From contig QCEG01000001.1 of NCBI GenBank assembly GCA_003278535.1, forward strand, positions 1 through 64,000: a stretch of DNA of 64,000 nt. Reading direction: 5' to 3'. Each line of letters starts with the position of its first letter. The stretch's first letter is position 1. The notes beneath the pieces were generated by a model that was given only the letters and a program-made list of their open reading frames with translations, was not told the DNA's origin and searched no databases. The translations under genes were made by a program, and so were the position numbers. This DNA is from Prochlorococcus sp. AG-355-N18 (lineage in GTDB: Bacteria; Cyanobacteriota; Cyanobacteriia; PCC-6307; Cyanobiaceae). Shown here piece by piece: positions 53,811 through 63,621 of this stretch.

Positions 53811-54724
53811 TGAAATTAAAAATATTAAAAAATTTATTTATTTATTTTTTATTATTTACACCAATATCCCTTGGTGTTACTTCCTGTTCTGGAAATAATA
53901 AATCTAGTTCAAAATTTAAAGAGGAAATAACTTCAGATTTCATACCCCCTATTAAAGCTGTTGCCGCACTTGGTCAACTTTCTCCTTCGGGAGAGATTAG
54001 ACAATTGGCAGCTCCAATAAGTCAGTTTGGCTCTTCCCCCCGAATTGTCGAAATTTTAGTAAATGAAGGGGATTTCGTAAAAAAAGGTGATATCCTCGCA
54101 ATTTTTGAAAATGGAGAAAAATTAATCGCTGATCTTGAAAGAAACGAAAATCTAATTAATACTATTAATAAAAAAATTACCCTAAAGAAAGATCAAATTC
54201 AAAGGTATGAGTTGGCTTTGAACAAAGATGTATATTCTTTTGTAGAGTTTTCACAGAGAAAAGATGAATTATTAAAATTGCAAAAACAGAAAATAAACCT
54301 AGTCGGAGATCAAAAAAACATCAAGATAGATCTATTTAATTCAAAACTTAGGAGTCCAATCGATGGTTTTATCCTTGGAATAAACACGAGAGTTGGTGAA
54401 AGGCCTCAAAATGAGGGGATTTTAGATATTGGTTCTAGTCAAAAAATGGAAGCTTTGATAGAGGTTTATGAATCTGACATAGATAGGGTCTTTATCTCTC
54501 AGAATGTTGAATTGAGCAGTGAGAATGGAGGTTTCCAGAAAAATCTTAAGGGAAAGGTGATTAGGATTAGTCCTCAGGTAAAACAAAGAAAAGTTCTATC
54601 GACTGATCCAACAGGGGATGCTGATTCACGAATTATCGAGGTACTAGTAAAACTAGATCAAGATTCTATAGATATCGTTCAAAACTATGCAGGAATGAAA
54701 GTGATTGCAAAATTTATTCCCTAA
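53810..54724 (+). CDS. devB: DevB-type membrane-fusion protein of an ABC exporter
   Basis: 304 residues. N-terminal export signal with SCSGNN (possible lipoprotein Cys). Biotinyl-lipoyl-like halves (VEILVNEGDFVKKGDILAIF and RSPIDGFILGINTRVGE) flank a coiled-coil hairpin. Periplasmic adaptor linking DevCA to an outer-membrane channel. Start and stop overlap neighbours by one base, so pcyA-devB-devC are translationally coupled. Confidence 0.88.
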
Positions 54725-55896
54725 TGAGTTTTTCTTTTTTAAAATTTAGAAAAATACCATTAGCTTGGTTGTTATTAACTAGGCAACCATTAAGGTTAGC
54801 AGTTGCCATAGCTGGAATAAGTTTTGCAGGGATTTTGATGTTCATGCAATTAGGTTTTAGAGATGGTTTATTTGACACGAGCGTAACTATTCATAAACTT
54901 CTAGATGCCGATCTTGTTTTGATAAGTCCCAGATCAAAAAGTTCTATAAGCATGAGTGGATTCCCAAAAAGAAGATTAATTCAAACTCTCGCAGTAGAGG
55001 AAGTTGAAAAAACTGCTCCCGTAAATCTAAATTATTTACTTTGGAGAAATCCCGAAAATCTTAAAACTAGATCAATACTTGCATTAGGTTTTAATCCCTC
55101 CGATTCACTTCTTTTAGATGAGGGATTCTCAAAGAAAGCTTATAAATTGAGAAATCCATCAAGAGTTCTTTTTGACAAACTATCTAGACCTGAATTTGGA
55201 CCGATTGAAGAATGGTTCTTATCTGGAAAAAAAGTTGAGACAGAGGTTGCTGGTAAAAGAGTAATTGTTGAGGGCCTTGTGGAGTTGGGACCATCTTTTG
55301 GCGCAGATGGTAATTTGATAACTAGTCGAGAAACCTTCTTAAGACTTTTTCCTGCTAATCTTCCTGGCAGTATTGAAATTGGTTTGGTAAAGCTAAAAAA
55401 AGGATCTGATCCTGAATTGATTTCAAGGATATTAAATAACTCACTCCCAAATGATGTTAGGGTTCTTACAAAAAATCAATTTATAGAATTTGAGAAGAAT
55501 TATTGGAAAAATAGTACTGCAATAGGTTTTATATTTAGTTTGGGAGCATTGATGGGTTTCGTTGTAGGGTGTGTGGTTGTTTATCAAATTCTTTATAGTG
55601 ACGTTACAGATCACCTCCCAGAGTACGCCACCTTGTTGGCAATGGGGTATAGACTTAAGTCTCTTTTTTTTGTTGTAGCTAGAGAGGGGTTTTTGTTGGC
55701 ATTGTTTGGTTATTTACCTGCTTATTTATCTGGTCAAATACTTTACTCAGTTATAAGAAGTTCTACTAAACTCCCAATAATAATGGACGTAGACAAAACT
55801 ATTTTAATTTTCGTATTAGTTTTAGTTATGTGCATGGGGTCCGCCGCTGTTGCGATGCGTAAATTAGTTGACGCCGATCCTGCCGAAATTTTTTAA
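54724..55896 (+). CDS. devC: DevC-type ABC exporter permease
   Basis: 390 residues, MacB/FtsX-like. One span near the N-terminus (LAVAIAGISFAGILMFMQLGF), a large periplasmic domain, then three C-terminal spans. Typical DevC features include LLALFGYLPAYLSG and AAVAMRKLVDADPAEIF at the end. Works with DevA and DevB to export lipids or related molecules; the substrate in Prochlorococcus is unknown. Confidence 0.9.
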   Translation: MSFSFLKFRKIPLAWLLLTRQPLRLAVAIAGISFAGILMFMQLGFRDGLFDTSVTIHKLLDADLVLISPRSKSSISMSGFPKRRLIQTLAVEEVEKTAPVNLNYLLWRNPENLKTRSILALGFNPSDSLLLDEGFSKKAYKLRNPSRVLFDKLSRPEFGPIEEWFLSGKKVETEVAGKRVIVEGLVELGPSFGADGNLITSRETFLRLFPANLPGSIEIGLVKLKKGSDPELISRILNNSLPNDVRVLTKNQFIEFEKNYWKNSTAIGFIFSLGALMGFVVGCVVVYQILYSDVTDHLPEYATLLAMGYRLKSLFFVVAREGFLLALFGYLPAYLSGQILYSVIRSSTKLPIIMDVDKTILIFVLVLVMCMGSAAVAMRKLVDADPAEIF

Positions 55897-55909
55897 CAAT
55901 TGAAGATAA

Positions 55910-56638
55910 ATGGTTAGAGCTAATAAATCAAAAAATAATGTTAAAAACCTTAAAACAGTTTCAATAAATAATTTGAGTCACTTTTATGGAAAAAATGAGA
56001 ATAAAAAACAAGTTCTTAATGACGTTAATTTAAATATTGATAAAGGAGAGTTGGTTCTTTTAAAAGGACCTTCTGGATGTGGTAAAACGACTCTTTTAAC
56101 ATTAATTGGTGCTTTGAGAACCTGTCAAAGTGGAGATTTAACTGTATTAAATAATCAGTTAAATGGAGCATCAAGGAAAACTCGTCAGATTCTTAGAAGA
56201 AGTATTGGAATGATTTTTCAAGGTCACAATCTTCTGAGATGTTTAACAGCAGAACAAAATGTCCAGATGGGCGCGGATTTAATAAAAGGTTTAACATATT
56301 TGCAAAGACGTGAAATAGCACGGAATTGGTTGTCAGCAGTAGGATTAGAAGAACATCATAAAAAGTTGCCAAATGATTTATCTGGTGGGCAGAAACAGAG
56401 AGTAGCAATTGCTCGAGCTTTATCTGCTAATCCAAAACTTTTACTAGCCGATGAGCCGACTTCTGCTTTAGATAGTGTCACAGGAAGAGAAATAGTAACC
56501 CTTTTAAGGAAACTAGCAAAAGAGCAAAATTGTTCTGTACTTATGGTGACGCATGATCCAAGAATTTCTGATATGGCTGATAGGATATTAAATATGGAAG
56601 ATGGTAAAATATATAGTGCTCATAGTGAGCTAATATAA
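55910..56638 (+). CDS. devA: DevA-type ABC exporter ATPase
   Basis: 242 residues. Walker A GPSGCGKTT, signature DLSGGQKQRVAIARALS, Walker B LLLADEPTSALDS and H-loop LMVTHDPRIS. LolD/DevA subfamily. 13 nt after devC. Confidence 0.94.
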   Translation: MVRANKSKNNVKNLKTVSINNLSHFYGKNENKKQVLNDVNLNIDKGELVLLKGPSGCGKTTLLTLIGALRTCQSGDLTVLNNQLNGASRKTRQILRRSIGMIFQGHNLLRCLTAEQNVQMGADLIKGLTYLQRREIARNWLSAVGLEEHHKKLPNDLSGGQKQRVAIARALSANPKLLLADEPTSALDSVTGREIVTLLRKLAKEQNCSVLMVTHDPRISDMADRILNMEDGKIYSAHSELI

Positions 56639-56656
56639 TATAAAGTTAAAAATTTT

Positions 56657-56806
56657 ATGTCTAAGAGAAGGAATCTTAAAAAAGAAAAGCAGGAACGTAA
56701 TAGAGCCTATGCTAGAAAATTCAAAAAAAGGAAATTAAGAACTGATGGAAGACCTGATGGTGGAAACGTTACAGGCACAGCAAATAATGGCGGTGCAGCT
56801 GATTAG
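56657..56806 (+). CDS. small basic protein (49 aa)
   Basis: Very basic first 30 residues (SKRRNLKKEKQERNRAYARK) followed by a Gly/Asn-rich tail (DGGNVTGTANNGGAAD). Probably a nucleic-acid-binding or ribosome-associated small protein. It lies 18 nt after devA. Conserved style in picocyanobacteria. Confidence 0.6.
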   Translation: MSKRRNLKKEKQERNRAYARKFKKRKLRTDGRPDGGNVTGTANNGGAAD

Positions 56807-56867
56807 GGAATATCTTTTATTTTTATCTTTTGTAGTTTAAAATATCATGCATATTTAAGACATAATC

Positions 56868-57779
56868 ATGAATGTAAGTATTGTTATACCGACTTACAAT
56901 AGATTACCTATATTAGAGAAATGTCTATTTGCGCTTGAGAAGCAAAAATTAAATACAAATATCAGTAATTATGAAGTAATAGTAGTTGATGATGGATCAA
57001 CTGATGGGACAAACTCATGGATTTATAAAAACAAAGCTAATCTCCCACACGTTATTCTATTTCAGCAAGAACATGGTGGGCCTGCACTTGGAAGAAATCT
57101 CGGAGTAATTAAATCAAAATATGAAATTATTATATTCATTGATAGTGATCTTATTGTTTTAGACAATTTTATAAATTGCCACGTAGAAAAATTACTTGCC
57201 TCTTGGAAAAAAAATGATAAAAAATGTTTTACCTATGGCTCGGTAGTCAATACATCTAATTTTCTAAATCCTCAGAGTGAAAAACATAAAATAATGGACA
57301 CTTCTTTTGCATACTTTGCTACTGGGAATGTAGCGATATCAAAAGAATTGATTTTAAGTGTGGGATTATTTGATACTTCTTTTAGTCTTTACGGTTGGGA
57401 GGATTTAGAACTTGGAGAAAGATTAAAAAAAATTGGGACAAAATTAATTAAATGCCCAAATGCAGTAGGTTTTCATTGGCATCCGCCATTTAATTGCGAA
57501 CAAATAGATTCATTAATAGCTCAAGAAAAAGAGAGAGCAAAAATGGCTCTAGTGTTTTATAAGAAACACCCAAATTTAAGGGTTAGATTTATGATTCAAT
57601 TAACCCCTCTCCATAATTTACTTTGGCAAATTCTTTGCTTGGGAGGACTAATCAGTATTGATAGAATCCTTCCTTTATTAAGATTTCTAGTAAATATAAG
57701 AAGAAATAGACTTGCACTTGAGATACTTAGGATCCCTCTAAATATGATTTATATTAAACAGTTAACCAAATCAAGATAA
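56868..57779 (+). CDS. family 2 glycosyltransferase
   Basis: 303 residues. Begins VSIVIPTYNRLPILEKCL, nucleotide-sugar site VVDDGSTDGT, metal-binding IFIDSDLIV (DxD-like) and LYGWEDLELGERLKK. A GT-A fold enzyme that transfers a sugar to an unknown acceptor, perhaps cell-surface polysaccharide. A C-terminal amphipathic region may contact the membrane. Confidence 0.9.
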   Translation: MNVSIVIPTYNRLPILEKCLFALEKQKLNTNISNYEVIVVDDGSTDGTNSWIYKNKANLPHVILFQQEHGGPALGRNLGVIKSKYEIIIFIDSDLIVLDNFINCHVEKLLASWKKNDKKCFTYGSVVNTSNFLNPQSEKHKIMDTSFAYFATGNVAISKELILSVGLFDTSFSLYGWEDLELGERLKKIGTKLIKCPNAVGFHWHPPFNCEQIDSLIAQEKERAKMALVFYKKHPNLRVRFMIQLTPLHNLLWQILCLGGLISIDRILPLLRFLVNIRRNRLALEILRIPLNMIYIKQLTKSR

Positions 57780-57832
57780 AAAACTTTTAGAAATACGCAT
57801 CACTTGCTAGAATAATTAAAGTAAATTTCACA

Positions 57833-57896
57833 CATCTGACAGTTTCGGGTGAATTATTAATACTAATTCCTCGTCAGATGGAGGCTAACCCGAAAC
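57833..57896 (+). promoter_or_regulatory. rpsB leader with pseudoknot-forming arms
   Basis: CATCTGAC (57833-57840) pairs with GTCAGATG (57873-57880), and GTTTCGGGT (57842-57850) pairs with ACCCGAAAC (57888-57896). The order A, B, A', B' is an H-type pseudoknot with 8 and 9 perfect base pairs. It lies just before rpsB, a known site for S2 autoregulation in other bacteria. Confidence 0.75.
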
Positions 57897-57908
57897 CCTT
57901 TTTAAATT

Positions 57909-58613
57909 ATGGCTGTTGTATCACTATCAGAAATGATGGAAGCTGGTGCTCATTTTGGGCATCAAACTAGACGTTGGAATCCCAAAATGTCTAAGTTTAT
58001 ATACTGCGCGAGAAATGGAGTTCATATTATTGATCTTGTAAAAACAGCATTGTGTATGAACAATGCATATAAATGGACGAGAAACGCAGCAAAAAGCGGG
58101 AAACGTTTCCTATTTGTCGGTACAAAAAAACAAGCATCAGATGTAGTAGCTCAGGAAGCTACACGCTGTGGAGCTGCATATGTAAATCAAAGATGGCTTG
58201 GAGGGATGTTGACTAATTGGACAACAATGAAAGCTAGGATTGAAAGATTAAAGGATCTAGAAAGAATGGAAAGTAGTGGCTCAATAGCAATGAGGCCTAA
58301 AAAAGAAGCTGCAGTATTAAGGAGAGAACTTGAAAGATTACAAAAATACTTAGGTGGACTTAAGGGTATGAGAAGATTACCAGATGTAGTTGTATTGGTT
58401 GATCAGAGAAGAGAATCTAATGCAGTATTAGAAGCTAGAAAATTAGATATCTCATTAGTATCAATGTTGGATACAAATTGCGATCCGGATTTGTGTGAAG
58501 TCCCAATTCCTTGTAACGATGATGCCGTTAGATCTGTGCAACTTATTTTAGGAAGACTTGCAGATGCCATAAACGAGGGTAGAAAGAGCTCTAATGCCGA
58601 AAGAAAAAATTAA
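57909..58613 (+). CDS. rpsB: 30S ribosomal protein S2
   Basis: 234 residues. [30 protein letters not shown] and [13 protein letters not shown] are S2 signatures. GGAGG at 57880-57884 is about 24 nt from the ATG and lies within the pseudoknot region, so initiation probably depends on leader folding. Followed by tsf, the usual rpsB-tsf pair. Confidence 0.97.
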   Translation: MAVVSLSEMMEAGAHFGHQTRRWNPKMSKFIYCARNGVHIIDLVKTALCMNNAYKWTRNAAKSGKRFLFVGTKKQASDVVAQEATRCGAAYVNQRWLGGMLTNWTTMKARIERLKDLERMESSGSIAMRPKKEAAVLRRELERLQKYLGGLKGMRRLPDVVVLVDQRRESNAVLEARKLDISLVSMLDTNCDPDLCEVPIPCNDDAVRSVQLILGRLADAINEGRKSSNAERKN

Positions 58614-58657
58614 ATTCCAATTTAAAACTTACTATTCACTATTTTTTATTACTTCAA

Positions 58658-59314
58658 ATGGGAAACATTACAGCAAAACTCGTAAAAGATCTTAGAGACA
58701 AAACTGGCGCAGGAATGATGGACTGCAAAAAAGCACTTAACGAAACGGAAGGAAATCTAGATAAAGCTTTGGAATGGTTAAGAAAGAAAGGTATTGCTAG
58801 TGCTGAAAAGAAATCGGGAAGAGTAGCGGCCGAAGGGTCAATTGGTAGTTATATTCATACTGGATCAAGAGTCGGAGTTTTACTAGAGTTAAATTGTGAA
58901 ACTGATTTTGTTGCAAGAGGTGATATATTCCAATCTCTGCTAAAGGATGTCTCAATGCAAGTAGCAGCATGCCCAAATGTTGAGTATGTATCAATTGATG
59001 AAATACCAGAAGATGTTGTGGAAAAAGAAAAGCAGATTGAAATGGGTAGGGATGATTTATCTGGAAAACCAGAACAAATTAAAGAAAAAATAGTTGAAGG
59101 GAGAATAGCAAAAAGACTTAATGAGCTTGTTTTGCTTTCACAACCCTACATTAAGGATAGTTCTCTAACAGTTGAGGATCTTGTTAAACAAGCAGCTGCA
59201 AAAATTGGGGAAAATATCAAAGTGAGACGCTTTACAAGGTATACATTGGGTGAAGGTATCGAAAAAAATCAGATGGACTTTGCTGAAGAGGTCGCATCAA
59301 TGCAAACAAACTAG
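58658..59314 (+). CDS. tsf: elongation factor Ts
   Basis: 218 residues, the short cyanobacterial form. [19 protein letters not shown] and NCETDFVAR are EF-Ts signatures; it recycles EF-Tu-GDP. 44 nt after rpsB. Confidence 0.97.
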   Translation: MGNITAKLVKDLRDKTGAGMMDCKKALNETEGNLDKALEWLRKKGIASAEKKSGRVAAEGSIGSYIHTGSRVGVLLELNCETDFVARGDIFQSLLKDVSMQVAACPNVEYVSIDEIPEDVVEKEKQIEMGRDDLSGKPEQIKEKIVEGRIAKRLNELVLLSQPYIKDSSLTVEDLVKQAAAKIGENIKVRRFTRYTLGEGIEKNQMDFAEEVASMQTN

Positions 59315-59318
59315 TCAC

Positions 59319-60398
59319 TTGAATGATTTGAATAATTTCAATAATTACATAGATAAAATTAATTCTCAATTAGATAGAGCAGACATACAAAAAAGAATAT
59401 TAACTAGAAATATCTATAGGGAATATGAACTTTACCTTAATCTAGTAAGAGATCTACTTTTCATCTCTGTAGAAAAAGGCCTTAATCAAATATACAGTTA
59501 TCCAACAATTAATGATAATTTCTTCAATGAAAATGAATTCTATAATCTTTTTGAAAAAAAAATAAGTAAATTAATATTTACGAATTTGCCCTTTTTAACA
59601 GTAGAACAATTAAAGATAAATGAAATTGAAAAAAATATAGAAAAGGAAATCAATTCCACTATTTTTGATAGTTCCACAAATATAAAGGATGATCAAAAAG
59701 AAAAATTTCAATATGAAGATGGTTTTGAATTAAAAGAACCCACTCAGTTCAAAATTACTGAAGACTTTTCAAATACTTCTGAATATTATCAAGCTCATGA
59801 TTATGAGAGATTCTTATCACTTGATTTAGATAATAACCACCATAATAATTATTTATCTAAAAACAATATTTTTGAAAATTTAGGAGTTGAAAAACAATTT
59901 ATTTCTTCCTTAATTGAATTAATAGGAGAAGAAAAGGTGGGAAAAACAATACATCAAGAAAAAGAAAATATCAATCAAATGGATAATTTACCAAAAAATC
60001 AGATTCTTAATAATTTTGATTTAATAGATAAGTCATTGGAAAATTTACTATTAAATCTTTCATATAATATTAACCAAGAATTATTCAAAGCAAATCTAAT
60101 AAAAAAGATTATTTCTAAAGATTCCTTTTATTACTTAGTAGGCAACAATTTTATGATAAAACACCCATATCCTTTTGTTATTAATTTCGAATTAAACTTA
60201 AATAGTTCATCATTATCCGGCAATAAATTTCCAAGAATTGTTTTCATCAATATATCTACTGTTGAGTTAGAGTTTAAAAATTTAAATCTTTCTATTCAAA
60301 GGAACAAAATTAATGAGCTAAAAAATCAATTTCAGCATTTGATTAAAAAAGAGACATATTGGAGGCAAAAAGAAATATCTTTGAATAAGATACTATGA
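59319..60398 (+). CDS. conserved hypothetical protein between tsf and recG
   Basis: 359 residues from TTG 59319; the frame is open upstream inside tsf, but starting there would overlap 65 nt. Asn/Lys/Glu-rich, with N-terminal segment NNYIDKINSQLDRADIQKRI and a C-terminal beta region (PYPFVINFELNLNSS ... PRIVFINIS). No motif recognised. The tsf-this-recG order is characteristic of Prochlorococcus. Confidence 0.75.
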   Translation: MNDLNNFNNYIDKINSQLDRADIQKRILTRNIYREYELYLNLVRDLLFISVEKGLNQIYSYPTINDNFFNENEFYNLFEKKISKLIFTNLPFLTVEQLKINEIEKNIEKEINSTIFDSSTNIKDDQKEKFQYEDGFELKEPTQFKITEDFSNTSEYYQAHDYERFLSLDLDNNHHNNYLSKNNIFENLGVEKQFISSLIELIGEEKVGKTIHQEKENINQMDNLPKNQILNNFDLIDKSLENLLLNLSYNINQELFKANLIKKIISKDSFYYLVGNNFMIKHPYPFVINFELNLNSSSLSGNKFPRIVFINISTVELEFKNLNLSIQRNKINELKNQFQHLIKKETYWRQKEISLNKIL

Positions 60399-60420
60399 AA
60401 AAATAAGCCTTTTTTCAAAT

Positions 60421-62877
60421 GTGACTATTAGCGGGAATAATAATAAATTAATTAAAGATTGGATAAGACCTCTTCAAAAATCTCTTACTATTGAAACTGA
60501 AAACAAATTTATTAACACTTTAGGAAGAGAAAAATATTTTAATGATTATTTGCATGAATCATTAAAAAAACTAGATAATCTAAATCTCTCAGACGAATAT
60601 TTAAGAATATTTTATGAATTTTCTAAAAAATATAATGAATATAATAAATTAGATGAAAATCAAAGAAAAAGGTTAATTATAGATACAAGAAAAAATCTTT
60701 ATAAACTAAGTAAAAATCTAGAAATAGAAAATTCTAATAATGTTTCTAATAATGTTTTTCTTAATAAAGCTGATTCAAGTTTGTCTTTTGATTCAGATAT
60801 TTCATTAATAAAAAATGTAGGAAAAGTTTATAAAAATAAGCTTAATGAATTAGGGATATTTCAAATAAAAGATCTAATAAATTATTTCCCACGAACACAT
60901 CTAGACTATACAAATAGAGTAAAGATAATTAATTTAAAACCTGATAATTTATACACGTGCACTGCAAACGTTAAAAGATTTTTTATTCATAAGAGTAAAA
61001 AAAATAGTAATTTATCAATAATGAATATTGTAGTTTCTGATGAAACGTCTTCAATAAAGGTTACAAAATTTTTTTTAGGAAGAAGATTTAGATCTTACTC
61101 CTTCTTCACATCTCAAAAATCTCTGTATACTCCTGGAACCAAATTAGCAATTTCTGGTAAGGTTAAATTGACAGATTATGGCAAAACTTTTGTAGATCCG
61201 CAGATTGAAATTCTTAAGGATAATAATGATAATTTTAATTTCTCAGGCAAAATATTACCCTTGTATTCATTAAGTGAAGCATTATCAAATATGAGTTTTA
61301 TAAAACTTATGAAAAAGGTACTAATTTATGCAAAGCAATATCCAGAAATTTTAAATAAAAAGCAACTTGATTCATTATCTTTATTATCAAAAGGAGAGTC
61401 GTTGATTAATATTCATTTTCCACCAACTCAACAGGCACTTATTGATTCAAAAAAACGTTTGGTTTTTGATGAGTTATTCCTACTTCAAATAAAGTTCCTA
61501 CTTAAAAAAAGACAGACTAATAAAAATGTAACTTCCCAACAATTACCTCAAAAGAAATCTTTATTAAAAGAATTTTTAAATACTTTTCCTTTTGAATTAA
61601 CAAAATCTCAAGAAAATGTTTTAAATGAAATTAAGAAAGATTTATCTAATGCCGTACCAATGTCTAGATTGCTTCAGGGAGATGTGGGAAGCGGTAAAAC
61701 CATAATTGCAATAGCGTCTCTTTTACTTGTCATTGAAAAAAACCTGCAAGGTGCATTGATGGTACCAACTGAGGTATTGGCAGAACAGCATTATAAAAAT
61801 TTATTAAAATATTTGAACCCCCTGTTAGTTTCTGTTGAACTACTTACTGGGAATACTCCTCAAAAAAAGAGAAAAGAAATTTTCTCTAATTTGAACAATG
61901 GATTAGTTGATATCCTCGTAGGTACTCATGCATTATTTGAGGATAAAGTCATCTTTAATGCATTAGGCATGGTCGTAATTGATGAACAACATAGATTTGG
62001 AGTTACTCAAAGAAATAGATTACTAAATAAAGGAGAAAATACTAACTTGTTATCAATGACCGCAACACCAATTCCAAGAACTCTTGCGCTTTCTATTTAT
62101 GGTGATTTAGATGTGAGTCAAATTACAGAACTACCTCCTGGGAGAGTTCCCATAACAACAAAAATAATTTCAGAAGAGGATTTAACTAACTTGTTCAAGA
62201 TTGTTGAAGATGAGATTAATAAGGGAAAGCAAGCTTATGTGATTTTGCCACTTATAGAAGATTCAGAAAAAATGAATTTAAGCTCCGCAAAGAAAACATT
62301 CAAACATTTATCGGAAGAGGTCTTTTTTAACAAAAAAGTTGGATTACTACATGGTAAATTAAGTTCAGAAGAAAAGAATGAAGTAATTAATTCTTTTTTA
62401 AAGAATGAAATTAATATATTGGTTTCAACCACTGTAATTGAGGTTGGCATTGATGTGCCTAACGCCACAATTATGATTATTTACAATTCGGACAGATTTG
62501 GATTGTCCCAGCTACATCAATTAAGGGGGAGAGTTGGTAGAGGATCAACAAAATCTTTTTGTTATCTGGTAACCTCCGATAAAAATGGATTAGAAAATAA
62601 ACGACTTTGTGTTTTACAAAAATCTAATGATGGCTTTTATATTGCTGAAAAAGACTTGGAGCTTAGAGGACCAGGCCAGATTTTAGGATATAGGCAATCC
62701 GGATTGCCTGATTTTGTACTGGACAATTTACCTAACAATAAATTTCTTATTGATAAGGCTCGTGAAGAGGCTATTAAGATTGTTAGTGCTGATCCTGATT
62801 TAAAAGAAAATATTGTTTTAAGGAATATACTTATTGATAATTCTGATAATAAATTCATTCATGATTTCTTAAATTGA
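60421..62877 (+). CDS. recG: ATP-dependent DNA helicase RecG
   Basis: 818 residues from GTG 60421. An N-terminal extension of about 120 residues precedes the wedge (SLIKNVGKVYKNKLNELGIF..YFPRTHLDYTNR). Helicase motifs: Walker A LLQGDVGSGKT, DEQH, SMTATPIPRT, and the RecG QLRGRVGRG and TRG-like region (LELRGPGQILGYRQSGLPDF). Reverses stalled replication forks. Longer than the 690 residues of E. coli RecG because of the N-terminal part. Confidence 0.96.
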   Translation: MTISGNNNKLIKDWIRPLQKSLTIETENKFINTLGREKYFNDYLHESLKKLDNLNLSDEYLRIFYEFSKKYNEYNKLDENQRKRLIIDTRKNLYKLSKNLEIENSNNVSNNVFLNKADSSLSFDSDISLIKNVGKVYKNKLNELGIFQIKDLINYFPRTHLDYTNRVKIINLKPDNLYTCTANVKRFFIHKSKKNSNLSIMNIVVSDETSSIKVTKFFLGRRFRSYSFFTSQKSLYTPGTKLAISGKVKLTDYGKTFVDPQIEILKDNNDNFNFSGKILPLYSLSEALSNMSFIKLMKKVLIYAKQYPEILNKKQLDSLSLLSKGESLINIHFPPTQQALIDSKKRLVFDELFLLQIKFLLKKRQTNKNVTSQQLPQKKSLLKEFLNTFPFELTKSQENVLNEIKKDLSNAVPMSRLLQGDVGSGKTIIAIASLLLVIEKNLQGALMVPTEVLAEQHYKNLLKYLNPLLVSVELLTGNTPQKKRKEIFSNLNNGLVDILVGTHALFEDKVIFNALGMVVIDEQHRFGVTQRNRLLNKGENTNLLSMTATPIPRTLALSIYGDLDVSQITELPPGRVPITTKIISEEDLTNLFKIVEDEINKGKQAYVILPLIEDSEKMNLSSAKKTFKHLSEEVFFNKKVGLLHGKLSSEEKNEVINSFLKNEINILVSTTVIEVGIDVPNATIMIIYNSDRFGLSQLHQLRGRVGRGSTKSFCYLVTSDKNGLENKRLCVLQKSNDGFYIAEKDLELRGPGQILGYRQSGLPDFVLDNLPNNKFLIDKAREEAIKIVSADPDLKENIVLRNILIDNSDNKFIHDFLN

Positions 62878-62934
62878 AAACTATCATTGTAATTTTTGAT
62901 ATTTATGCCACTATAAATCAATAGCAAATTTCAA

Positions 62935-63618
62935 TTGAAAATTTGGAATAAAATACCAATTAAAGATAATGGGGATAATTTAATAGCTATACCTAGCTGC
63001 CTAAAGTTTTTAGATCCCCACCCTTACTCTCATTTAGGAGCACCTTACAAAGATAAAACTTCTATTTGGAAATTAAGAGAGGAGGTCGTAAATAGATTAG
63101 TAAAAGTAAATGATTATTTGATATCAAAGAGTAGTTTTAACCTTTTAATTTATGACAGTTGGCGACCTTTAGAAGTCCAGGAATTTATGTTTAAAAGAGC
63201 ATTTTTACTAGAGTGTGAAAAATCTGATATTGATATCTCTTTGGAGAAAATAAAATCATATCCATCCATTTTAAAAAAAGTTGAAAAATTTTGGGCATAT
63301 CCTTCTTGTGACACTAAGTGTCCTCCCCCTCATTCAACTGGGGGTGCATTGGATGTTTGTTTAGCAGATAAAGACGGAAAACTTGTTGAAATGGGAAGCA
63401 TGGTTGATCAAATGGATGAGACATCAAATCCTTATTTTTATGCAAACATAAAGAATGAAGAAGCAATTATTTGGAATAGTAGAAGAAATTTATTAAGGGA
63501 AATTATGACTAAATTCGGATTTGCTCAACATCCTAATGAATGGTGGCATTTTAGTTATGGTGATCAATTATGGGCTTGGAAAAATAAAAAAGAAAATGCC
63601 TTTTATGGAAAAATTTAA
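62935..63618 (+). CDS. VanX-type D-alanyl-D-alanine dipeptidase
   Basis: 227 residues from TTG 62935. Zinc ligands in HSTGGALDVCL (SxHxxGxAxD-like, shortened) and EWWHFSYGD (ExxWH). IYDSWRPLEVQEFMF carries the conserved Arg of VanX. It hydrolyses D-Ala-D-Ala in peptidoglycan turnover. No vanH/vanA neighbours, so a recycling role is more likely than resistance. Confidence 0.88.
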   Translation: MKIWNKIPIKDNGDNLIAIPSCLKFLDPHPYSHLGAPYKDKTSIWKLREEVVNRLVKVNDYLISKSSFNLLIYDSWRPLEVQEFMFKRAFLLECEKSDIDISLEKIKSYPSILKKVEKFWAYPSCDTKCPPPHSTGGALDVCLADKDGKLVEMGSMVDQMDETSNPYFYANIKNEEAIIWNSRRNLLREIMTKFGFAQHPNEWWHFSYGDQLWAWKNKKENAFYGKI

Positions 63619-63621
63619 ATT

